Of a stretch of 64,000 bases of DNA, positions 23,998-30,742 are shown one piece after another. The notes below the pieces were generated by a model. That model ran no database searches. It was not told the DNA's origin and saw only the letters and a list, made by a program, of their open reading frames with translations. The first letter of the stretch is position 1, and every line of letters begins with the position of its first letter. The translations under genes were made by a program, and so were the position numbers. The stretch comes from Chloroflexota bacterium (lineage in GTDB: Bacteria > Chloroflexota > Anaerolineae > UBA4142 > SHND01): the NCBI GenBank assembly GCA_004295045.1, contig SHND01000047.1:16619-80618 (forward strand), in the 5' to 3' direction.

Positions 23998-25230
23998 TCA
24001 ATCATTCGGTTTGTCGAGCTGCGGCATGAACGCCATAAAATCGGTCGCAAAGCGCTCGCCGTACTCGTTCAGCAACTCTTGCACTCGCTCCGGATTTTTT
24101 GCGCGCACAATCATGCCCGCGTGATGTTCCTTTTTGAGTTTCCACACAATCTCGGGATCGTTATAGGCAGAAAGATCGGGCCATTCTTGTTTGGCGAGAC
24201 AAACCGTGATGCCTGCATAATCGTGTCGGACGGGCGGCAGGTGATATTCCTCTTTGCGCGCGTTCGCCACTTCTACTCTCGCCCATTCACGCCACAAGTT
24301 GACGCCCGATGCCGCTTCGATCATTTCCGCGAGATTCGCGCCGCCGACGCGCGCCGCCGTTTCCAAAAAATAATATTTGCCGTCCGCGTCTTTGATATAT
24401 TCCGCGTGCGTGACGCCGCGCTTCATGCGTAACGCGTTCATCACTTGTACATTAAACTCGCGCAACGCGATGGCATCGCTGGAATCGTACGGCAAATTGC
24501 GCGAGCGAAAAACACCCCCCCCCGAGACGACGGAGAGCGGCGGTTTGGCGTACCCGCTGGCAATCGCAAAGAGTACCTCGTCCTCCCAAATGACAGAGTC
24601 CACGTGAAACACATCGCCCGGCACAAATTTTTCGAGAACGAAATACGATTGCCTGTCGCCGAGTTCGTTCAATTTGTCCCACAACTCTTGCTGCGAATTT
24701 AATTTCTTGATGCCGAACGAGGCAGCTTCGGAACGCGGTTTCAACACCCACGGCGCGGGCACGCGTTCCATGAATTCGCGCAAATCGTCGTAGTTCAAGA
24801 CGGGCGAAAAATCGGGAACGTTGACGCCTTCATCGCGCGCCTGCACGCGCATTGCGAGCTTATCGCGGAAATGGCGCACCGTCGTTTCGCCCATGCCCGG
24901 AATGCGTAAATGTTCGCGCAAGTTCGCCGCGACTTCGACATCGTAATCGTCGAGCGGGACGATGCGGTCAATTTTGCGCGTCCGCATCATGTAACTCACG
25001 GCGTAGGTGAGGTCGGGCTGAACATGCGTTTCGGGCATCCAAAACATTTCGTCAATGCTCTCGCGGGGCCAATCGGCATCTTTGTATTTTTCTTTGGTGA
25101 GAAGATACACTGTGCAGCCGAGTTCTTTGCACTGTTGCAAAAACGCGGTGCCTTTGAAATAAGAGCCGAGCGCGAGGATGGTGGTTTGGTGATTTGGAAT
25201 CGCGTGCGATTCTTGTGATTGGTTGGACAT
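23998..25230 (-). CDS. ATP-grasp ligase (carbamoyl-phosphate-synthase-like)
   Basis: This 410-residue protein has an ATP-grasp fold: an N-terminal Rossmann-like part (TTILALGSYFKGTAFLQQ), central PWVLKPRSEAASFGIKK (ATP lysines), and YYFLETAARVGGANLAEM with the metal-binding Glu and Asn. It forms an amide or similar bond using ATP. It is the last gene of an operon with GCS2, two more ATP-grasp-type genes and a HepT/MntA pair. AAGGAAGT lies 7 nt before the ATG, and the upstream HepT gene stops 3 nt away. The substrate is unknown. A run of nine C lies in the Gly-rich loop (SGGGVFR). Confidence 0.85.
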   Translation of the reverse strand: MSNQSQESHAIPNHQTTILALGSYFKGTAFLQQCKELGCTVYLLTKEKYKDADWPRESIDEMFWMPETHVQPDLTYAVSYMMRTRKIDRIVPLDDYDVEVAANLREHLRIPGMGETTVRHFRDKLAMRVQARDEGVNVPDFSPVLNYDDLREFMERVPAPWVLKPRSEAASFGIKKLNSQQELWDKLNELGDRQSYFVLEKFVPGDVFHVDSVIWEDEVLFAIASGYAKPPLSVVSGGGVFRSRNLPYDSSDAIALREFNVQVMNALRMKRGVTHAEYIKDADGKYYFLETAARVGGANLAEMIEAASGVNLWREWARVEVANARKEEYHLPPVRHDYAGITVCLAKQEWPDLSAYNDPEIVWKLKKEHHAGMIVRAKNPERVQELLNEYGERFATDFMAFMPQLDKPND

Positions 25231-25233
25231 GGG

Positions 25234-25680
25234 TTACTTCCTTTTGGGCTGTGAGCGCCGTTTCGATTTTTGTGGATGAGTACTAGGAGGCAGAAGGGAA
25301 AGGACAAAATTATACAAGTTTTCAGCCGCGTCAATCGCAGTCTTTACCTCTTGCTTGGACGGATACAAAATGATTTCAGGATACCGAAATTTCGTCGCGT
25401 AAGGGGTCAACAACTCGGCAGTATCAAACCAATCCGTAAAGCTCGTTTCATGACGTTTTGCTAATAATAGCAGTGCATTGATATTATGAGTCTTGTCAAA
25501 GCGCGTGTCGTGAAAAACAAGAAATGCTTTAATTGCTTTTTCGCTCGATTGCTGACAATGATAAATAGCGGAATCCAAAATTGGGTCCGGTTCCGCCGCA
25601 AGCTTCTTTGCCGCACTCAAGTCATTTTGCGCTTTGATGAGCCAACTTTGGACGTATTCCCTTTTGGGTTCGCTGATCAT
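25234..25680 (-). CDS. hepT: HEPN-domain toxin (HepT-like)
   Basis: This 148-residue protein is a HEPN-fold helical protein. It has the helix pairs typical of the fold (KAQNDLSAAKKLAAEP, AIYHCQQSSEKAIKAFLVFHD) and the RNase motif R-x4-H in RFDKTHNINALL. HepT proteins are RNases whose partner MntA inactivates them by adding AMP. The ATG at 25680 (MISEPKREYV) is chosen; the frame starts earlier without support. The 3' end of the mntA gene overlaps it by 59 nt, implying tight coupling. The pair sits inside an amidoligase operon, which is unusual. Confidence 0.85.
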   Translation of the reverse strand: MISEPKREYVQSWLIKAQNDLSAAKKLAAEPDPILDSAIYHCQQSSEKAIKAFLVFHDTRFDKTHNINALLLLAKRHETSFTDWFDTAELLTPYATKFRYPEIILYPSKQEVKTAIDAAENLYNFVLSLLPPSTHPQKSKRRSQPKRK

Positions 25681-26110
25681 AGAGAACGATTCCTTGTTCT
25701 GCAATCAAACATTCAAGTGAAGCATAAACCTCTTTGTAACGATCAAATTCGGCGCGCGTCTTGATAAAGACATCAGTTGGAACGATTTTGTCACGCAGCG
25801 CATGTAATCCACGCACCATCCGTTGATATTCCGTCTCATCACTCTCTGTCACAATCACCATCAAATCCACATCGCTGTCTTTCGTCGGTTTACCCCACGC
25901 GTACGAACCAAATAAAATCACTTGTTCGGGGTCAAATTCTTGTACGAGGCGGCGCGTCATTTCTTGGAGTAACGCGGGAGTGATCTTTTTCTTGCGGTTT
26001 GTTGGGCGGGCGCGCGTTGCGCGGGGGCGCGAAGAAGATGCGGCGTTTTGGGAACGTCGTTTTGTGCTGCGCGTATTTTTTTTGCTGACGAGTTTTACAG
26101 TCTTTGGCAT
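25622..26110 (-). CDS. mntA: MNT-type nucleotidyltransferase antitoxin (MntA-like)
   Basis: This 162-residue protein has the minimal-nucleotidyltransferase signature: GSYAWGKPTKDSDVDL (the GS-x10-DxD form) and a third acidic residue further on (DVFIKTRAEFD). The N-terminal 40 residues are basic and rich in Ser, Arg and Lys, as if disordered. MntA adds AMP to HepT to neutralise it. The C-terminus overlaps hepT by 59 nt. It starts 4 nt after the GCS2 stop, so the pair is transcribed with the amidoligase genes. Confidence 0.85.
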   Translation of the reverse strand: MPKTVKLVSKKNTRSTKRRSQNAASSSRPRATRARPTNRKKKITPALLQEMTRRLVQEFDPEQVILFGSYAWGKPTKDSDVDLMVIVTESDETEYQRMVRGLHALRDKIVPTDVFIKTRAEFDRYKEVYASLECLIAEQGIVLYDQRTQKGIRPKLAHQSAK

Positions 26111-26114
26111 TAAA

Positions 26115-27227
26115 CTACCACACCCCCTCTTCCGTCTCCTTTATCAAATTGTCCACCACCGCGTTCAAATCATTCGTCTCTTGAAAAATTTTCAACTGCC
26201 GGTCCGCGCTCGTGCCATGCTCCAAAATCTTGAACGCGTATTCCACCTCTTTGCGCGTGCCGAGTTCGTCCAACACATCGCCGAGGAACCATTCGATCAT
26301 TTCGCGAATCAAATCTTTCGCGGACAGTTCCTCTTGTTTGCCCCAGTCAATCATCTTGCCTTCAATCCCATACCGCACCGCGCGCCATTTGTTCTCTTCA
26401 TAGAACGTTTGCGGATACATGCGGAAACTCATATTGTCGCGGCGCAATTTCCACAACTTGAACACAATCGCTTGAAACAACGCGGCAATGCACACCGCTT
26501 CGTCCACGCGCGTACAGACATCGCACACGCGAAATTCGAGCGTCGGATAGCGCGGATTCAAACGCGCGTCCCACCACAATTTGGAGCCGTCGGGAATGGC
26601 ATGAACGCGCACCAATGCCGCGACAAAATGTTCAAATTCTGCCCACGAGTGGAATGTTGGCGGAAAACCACTGCGCGGAAAATTCCGAAAGATGATGCTG
26701 CGGTACGATTTCAGTCCCGTGTTGCGTCCCACCCAAAACGGCGAGCTCGTCGAAAGCGCGAGGACGTGCGGCATCATGTAGCGCGCGACGTTCATCGCGT
26801 CCACGCGAAATTCCAAATCCTCGATGCCGATGTGAACGTGCGTTCCGAAAATCAAAAGTTTTTGCGCGAGTTCCGCCATATCTTGCTTGACGCCCATGTA
26901 GCGTTCGAACGGCGTAATCTCTTGTTGGACCCAATGCGAAAAGGGATGGGTGCCCGCCGCGACGATTTTCAAGTTATTCCTTGCGGCGAGCTGCATCACC
27001 GCGCGGCGCAGGCGCACCAATTCCGCGCGCGCTTCCGCCGGTGTGTTGCACACATTCGTTCCGACCTCGACCATGCTCTGATGCAATTCGGGTTTGATGG
27101 ATTCCATCAGCACCATCTTGCCGTCTTCAAGCAACTGGGTGATGTACGATTTCAACCCGCGCGTTTCGGGGTCAACGATTTGATATTCTTCTTCGATGCC
27201 GATGTTGAGAGAGGGAGGTTTTAACAT
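26115..27227 (-). CDS. GCS2-type carboxylate-amine ligase
   Basis: This 370-residue protein belongs to the glutamate-cysteine-ligase-2 (YbdK-like) family, with the signatures NIGIEEEYQIVDPETRGL, SMVEVGTNVC, GTHPFSHW, FGTHVHIGI and the Arg-rich TLEFRVCDVCTRVDEAV. GCS2 proteins couple an acid to an amine with ATP. The start at 27227 is preceded by GAGGAA at 8-9 nt; the longer frame runs into a repeat. It lies in the operon of ATP-grasp genes, so a peptide or amino-acid conjugate is the likely product; the exact substrates are not visible. Confidence 0.85.
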   Translation of the reverse strand: MLKPPSLNIGIEEEYQIVDPETRGLKSYITQLLEDGKMVLMESIKPELHQSMVEVGTNVCNTPAEARAELVRLRRAVMQLAARNNLKIVAAGTHPFSHWVQQEITPFERYMGVKQDMAELAQKLLIFGTHVHIGIEDLEFRVDAMNVARYMMPHVLALSTSSPFWVGRNTGLKSYRSIIFRNFPRSGFPPTFHSWAEFEHFVAALVRVHAIPDGSKLWWDARLNPRYPTLEFRVCDVCTRVDEAVCIAALFQAIVFKLWKLRRDNMSFRMYPQTFYEENKWRAVRYGIEGKMIDWGKQEELSAKDLIREMIEWFLGDVLDELGTRKEVEYAFKILEHGTSADRQLKIFQETNDLNAVVDNLIKETEEGVW

Positions 27228-27239
27228 GATAGTTCCTCG

Positions 27240-27300
27240 CAGATGGCAGATGGCAGATGGCGAATGGCTGATAGCAGATAGCAAATGGCAAATTGCGGCA
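27240..27300. repeat. Degenerate AGATGGC-type tandem repeat
   Basis: Units close to CAGATGGC, GATAGCA and AAATGGCA follow one another between the GCS2 start and the stop of the four-helix-bundle gene. A related block on the other side of that gene (27667-27760) carries the same words on the opposite strand. Confidence 0.7.
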
Positions 27301-27307
27301 TGCAAGC

Positions 27308-27664
27308 CTATGGTTTCAGTGTGCGGCGAAAGGCGTTGATCGATTTTGCCAACAGCTCGCCTTGTTGATTAAGCGTGTTGAGTTGCTGTTGATTGATGTA
27401 TCCTTCATCGAGAGCGCGATGCAAACCCGACACGACCTCAAATACGGAACCAATTGCGTTGTCCAAGTACAAATCAAAATGTTTATCCGTCTTTTTTGCC
27501 GATCCTTCCGCAATGTTTAATGAAATTGAATTTGCCGCGCGATTGAGCTGCGATGTCAAACCATAATCTTCTTTGCGCGGAAACGTCGCGGTGATTTTGT
27601 ACACCTCTTTGGCATAATCACGCGCCATGTGCCAAATTTTCAAACTTTCGAAACGAAACGCCAT
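27308..27664 (-). CDS. Four-helix-bundle protein (23S rRNA intervening-sequence type)
   Basis: This 118-residue protein is of the family encoded inside some 23S rRNA insertions: FRFESLKIWHMARDYAKEVY, FPRKEDYGLTSQLNRAANSI, SLNIAEGSA and helical tail LLAKSINAFRRTL. The fold is a bundle of four helices with no catalytic residue. No rRNA lies nearby. The start at 27664 gives the standard N-terminus; earlier frames lie within repeats. It interrupts an amidoligase operon and is bordered on both sides by AGATGGC-type repeats, which suggests insertion. The function of the family is not established. Confidence 0.8.
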   Translation of the reverse strand: MAFRFESLKIWHMARDYAKEVYKITATFPRKEDYGLTSQLNRAANSISLNIAEGSAKKTDKHFDLYLDNAIGSVFEVVSGLHRALDEGYINQQQLNTLNQQGELLAKSINAFRRTLKP

Positions 27665-27666
27665 GG

Positions 27667-27760
27667 TAATTGGCTGATGACGAATAGCATATGGCGGTTT
27701 GCCAAATCCCATCTGCCATCGGCTATCTGCCATCGGCTATCCGCTATTCGCTATCCGCGC
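27667..27760. repeat. Degenerate GCCATCTGCC/GGCTATC tandem repeat
   Basis: Words such as CTGCCATCGGCTAT repeat, then degrade to CCGCTATTCGCTATC. They are the reverse complements of the words in the block at 27240-27300. The block lies upstream of the four-helix-bundle gene and reaches the stop of the permuted ATP-grasp gene. Confidence 0.7.
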
Positions 27761-29106
27761 TCTTCGATAACAAACGTCGGTACGGTCGAACCTCCGCCTG
27801 CCGTTACGTTCAGCAACGCGGCGGTGGACAAACGACACAGCGAACCTGACATGTAACTGCCGTACCAAATATACGGGTCGGTGTCCAACATACGATTGTA
27901 AATTTGAACATCGCCGTCAACGAAACTCGGAAACGGTTCTTCCGGCAAGGTCACTTTCTTCTGTGCGATAGTTGGTTCGCGCAATCGCTCTTGCAGCGTC
28001 TGTTCCCACTCACTTTGCGAAACTGTCCAGCCCAACACAATGCCTTTGCCGCCGTATTCGTCATTCGGTTTCACCACGAATTCATCTTTGTTTTGCGCGA
28101 GGAACGGCATCAAATCCACCTTTTCGCCGTTGTACGTTGTCTCGCGTTCTTCGAGCACGCGCGTCCACGGAATGTAATTCGCAATCGCGAGCGCTTCATC
28201 CGAATTGAAAAGATATTCGTTGCGTTCGTCGGTGAGGACGGCGAGCGACGCCTTCTTGTGCAGAATTTTACACGCGAACGGATTCACCATGCACACCGCG
28301 TTGTCGCGCACCGCGCGCACGACGGGATGCTCCAGACCCAAATCGCCGCGTTCGACGAGTTCCGAAATCAACACGCGTTTGTACACGAGGTTGATTTCAA
28401 AACCGTTCGCCGTGAGTTTGCCATTCGCGTATTCGCAATCGCGCGGGTCAACAATTTCCGCCGTGTAGCCCTGCGATTCAAAATATTCTTTGAACAAAAC
28501 AAATTCGCTGTACGTCGGCACCTCTTTCCAATCGAGTATCGCAATGTTCGGACGCGTCGTGCCGCCCCACTGCCGATACGAATCGAGCAGCGTGTGCAGC
28601 ATTTGGTTGCGCGTGGGCAGCGGACGCACTTCGTACTCTTTTTGAAATTCGCCCATCGAACGCATTCCCAAAAAGATTTCTGTCAAAACATCCGTGTACG
28701 CTTGCGCCGCCGGAATTTCCGCGTTGTATTCCGTAAATTGCACCACACCCCATTCGGGCAAATAAAACGTGTCCATGCGCGCGGAAGGACTGGGTTCGGC
28801 GAATCCGAAATTTTCTCTGACCACTGCCTCTTCCCAATCGTTCAAATGAAACTGCGCGCGCAGTTTGTCGTCCTCTAACGCGGCGCGATATGCTTTATCG
28901 AACGCGGGCATCACCGCGCCAATCGCGCTCTGCAAAAAATAATATTGCTCGGTGGTGAAAAAACGCGGCCGCAGCACTGTGGTCACCTCGCGCGTGCCAA
29001 AAAACAAACCGCGTCGTTTTGCTTGGTCTTGCAATTGGTCCCACGATTCGCGCGCGACGTCGGGCGTGAGCAGATTGTGATAGGTTTCGATGGCTTCGGA
29101 TAACAT
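27751..29106 (-). CDS. Circularly permuted type-2 ATP-grasp protein
   Basis: This 451-residue protein has the permuted ATP-grasp order. The first half holds a helical part and PNIAILDWKE with DPRDCEY. The second half has FVVKPNDEYGGKGIVLGW (ATP-binding lysine and Gly-loop) and ends in the family signature RLSTAALLNVTAGGGS. Such enzymes make peptide bonds in small-molecule or tag biosynthesis and are often next to GCS2 and ATP-grasp genes, as here. The ribosome-binding site is weak. The neighbours suggest one pathway with three ligases in sequence. Confidence 0.85.
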   Translation of the reverse strand: MLSEAIETYHNLLTPDVARESWDQLQDQAKRRGLFFGTREVTTVLRPRFFTTEQYYFLQSAIGAVMPAFDKAYRAALEDDKLRAQFHLNDWEEAVVRENFGFAEPSPSARMDTFYLPEWGVVQFTEYNAEIPAAQAYTDVLTEIFLGMRSMGEFQKEYEVRPLPTRNQMLHTLLDSYRQWGGTTRPNIAILDWKEVPTYSEFVLFKEYFESQGYTAEIVDPRDCEYANGKLTANGFEINLVYKRVLISELVERGDLGLEHPVVRAVRDNAVCMVNPFACKILHKKASLAVLTDERNEYLFNSDEALAIANYIPWTRVLEERETTYNGEKVDLMPFLAQNKDEFVVKPNDEYGGKGIVLGWTVSQSEWEQTLQERLREPTIAQKKVTLPEEPFPSFVDGDVQIYNRMLDTDPYIWYGSYMSGSLCRLSTAALLNVTAGGGSTVPTFVIEERG

Positions 29107-29110
29107 GATG

Positions 29111-29190
29111 GATGGGAGACAGGGAAACAGGAAACAAGGGAACGGGTAAACAGGTATTTACCTGTCTACCTAATTCCTTGTTTCCTTGTC
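29111..29190. repeat. Imperfect long inverted repeat
   Basis: GGAAACAAGGGAA and AATTCCTTGTTTCC are near-complements, and inside them ACAGGTA/TACCTGT form a perfect short stem. It fills the 87-nt gap between the two ATP-grasp genes and could form a hairpin in their mRNA. Confidence 0.6.
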
Positions 29191-29193
29191 CAT

Positions 29194-30111
29194 TTAGAAG
29201 AATTGATTCCAACGAAATTCGGTCATTTGCGGACGCGGATTTTTGGCGAGCTGGATGCACATGTCGGCGAGATGTGTGATGCACCACCAATAAAATTCTT
29301 CGCCGAGCGAATAAATGTCCATGTCGGGCGCGGGATTCATAAAATCAATCGCGTACGGCACGCCGTCGCGGATTGCCCATTCCGCGGTGTTCATGTCGTA
29401 GCCCAACGCGCTGACCAATTTGACGGAATCGCTGTAAACGCGGTCGTACAGTTCTTGATTCAAAGTGTGTTTGAGATATTTGCGATTGTTGGGATCATAC
29501 TTCATCACCAGAATATCGTTTTGATTCAAACACATGCAGCGAATGTAATCATCCCACTGAATAAATTCTTGCAGGATCATTGTGAGCAGTCCACTCTCGT
29601 TATAGCGCGCCCACAAATCTTCCATATTGTTGATTTTATACACCTGCTTCCATCCGCCGCCGTGCGCGTCTTTTAAAATTACGGGAAAGCCGCCGAGATA
29701 TTCGATATGTTTTGCCCACGGAATCGGAAATTCAAGATTGCGAAGCGATTCGTTGTGGACGATGCCTTCGATGTAATCTTTGTTCGGCAGCACGACCGTT
29801 TTCGGTGACACGATGCCAATTTTGGTCACGAGCGATGCGCCCAGAAATTTGTCATCCGCCGTCCACATGAAGGGATTGTTGACCACGTGTGTGCCTTGCA
29901 GCACCGCATTTTTCAGATAGGAACGATAGTATGGCACTTCGTGCGAAATGCGGTCAATCAACACCGCGTATTCGCACGGCTCGTTCATCCGCGTCCCGCC
30001 CAACTTGGCAAATTCCGCGATGACGCCTTCATTGCGCCGATTCACTTCTTCAATAAATTTCGGCGGCATGGACCATTCGCGTCCGACGATGAGTCCGATT
30101 TTTTTATCCAT
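29194..30111 (-). CDS. RimK-like ATP-grasp ligase
   Basis: This 305-residue protein starts at 30111, where AGGAGA lies 7 nt before the ATG; the longer frame upstream lacks support. It has PVILKDAHGGGWKQVYKI (ATP-binding lysine and Gly loop), ILQEFIQWDDYIRCMCL and DFMNPAPDMD (metal-binding Asp and Asn), typical of ATP-grasp enzymes. The N-terminal 100 residues look like the pre-ATP domain (KKIGLIVGREWSMPP). It probably joins an acid to an amine. It follows the Imm1-like gene by 73 nt and precedes the permuted ATP-grasp gene by 87 nt. Confidence 0.85.
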   Translation of the reverse strand: MDKKIGLIVGREWSMPPKFIEEVNRRNEGVIAEFAKLGGTRMNEPCEYAVLIDRISHEVPYYRSYLKNAVLQGTHVVNNPFMWTADDKFLGASLVTKIGIVSPKTVVLPNKDYIEGIVHNESLRNLEFPIPWAKHIEYLGGFPVILKDAHGGGWKQVYKINNMEDLWARYNESGLLTMILQEFIQWDDYIRCMCLNQNDILVMKYDPNNRKYLKHTLNQELYDRVYSDSVKLVSALGYDMNTAEWAIRDGVPYAIDFMNPAPDMDIYSLGEEFYWWCITHLADMCIQLAKNPRPQMTEFRWNQFF

Positions 30112-30184
30112 GAGTGGCTCTCCTTTGAGATGATGGTGCAATCGTACGATGGTGCGATAGTGCCTTGGTAAAATACAAGCGTCA

Positions 30185-30544
30185 TCAATACGTGAAACGC
30201 TCCCACACAAACATTGTGCGCCATGCGGCATCACGATTTAAAAACGCGGTCAGCGCGTCGGTGATTTGGATTCCCGACAAGGTGTCGCCGCGCACGCGGA
30301 ACATCGAATCGTCCGTTCCGTCATTGTACTCTAAATAATAACCTTCGGCGGGACTGCCCGTTGTCTGCATAAACATTTTGCTCTCGTTATCGCTCAAAAT
30401 CACAAATTCAATATCGCCGCGTTCCATTGCCGCGAGCGCGTTGATCAAATCGTCTTCGGTCGCGTTAGGATGTGCGGTGTTCGTGGAACCCATGTAATCG
30501 CTGGAACCAAACAAACTTGCGCCACCCGGCAGAACCAAATCCAT
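30185..30544 (-). CDS. Imm1-like small protein, first gene of the amidoligase operon
   Basis: This 119-residue protein has a beta-rich middle (DIEFVILSDNESKMFMQ, GYYLEYNDGTDDSMFRVRG) and a helical end (ITDALTAFLNRDAAWRTMFVWERF). This resembles the Imm1 family of immunity-like proteins. The ATG at 30544 has GGAGG 4-5 nt upstream, and a promoter lies at 30650-30679. Imm1 proteins are found in toxin contexts and also near unknown metabolic genes. In this operon it could be a substrate or carrier that the ligases modify, or an accessory subunit; the sequence does not decide. Confidence 0.7.
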   Translation of the reverse strand: MDLVLPGGASLFGSSDYMGSTNTAHPNATEDDLINALAAMERGDIEFVILSDNESKMFMQTTGSPAEGYYLEYNDGTDDSMFRVRGDTLSGIQITDALTAFLNRDAAWRTMFVWERFTY

Positions 30545-30649
30545 CGCGCCTCCATTGGGGAATCACAGGGGATTGTGGGAAATCACAAGGCGTTGCCCCT
30601 CGCACACATGTTACCACAAGTTCAGTCCGCTTTCGCGTACGCGCGCGAT

Positions 30650-30679
30650 ATTTTAGCATGTGGGGTTTGCATTACGCAA
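30650..30679 (-). promoter_or_regulatory. Promoter of the amidoligase operon
   Basis: On the minus strand TTGCGT (30674-30679), an 18-nt spacer and TAAAAT (30650-30655) with TGC in front of it (extended -10). Transcription would begin near 30643, about 100 nt before the ATG at 30544. Confidence 0.5.
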
Positions 30680-30699
30680 CCGCACAAAAGGACAGATAA

Positions 30700-30739
30700 A
30701 GAAAACTGCCGTCTCTATCTCAAGAACAGCAGTTTTGGC
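30700..30739 (-). terminator. Terminator of the acetyl-CoA synthetase gene
   Basis: AAAACTGC and GCAGTTTT pair around about 20 nt, immediately downstream of the stop at 30743, with a T-rich tail on the minus strand. Confidence 0.7.
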
Positions 30740-30742
30740 TCT

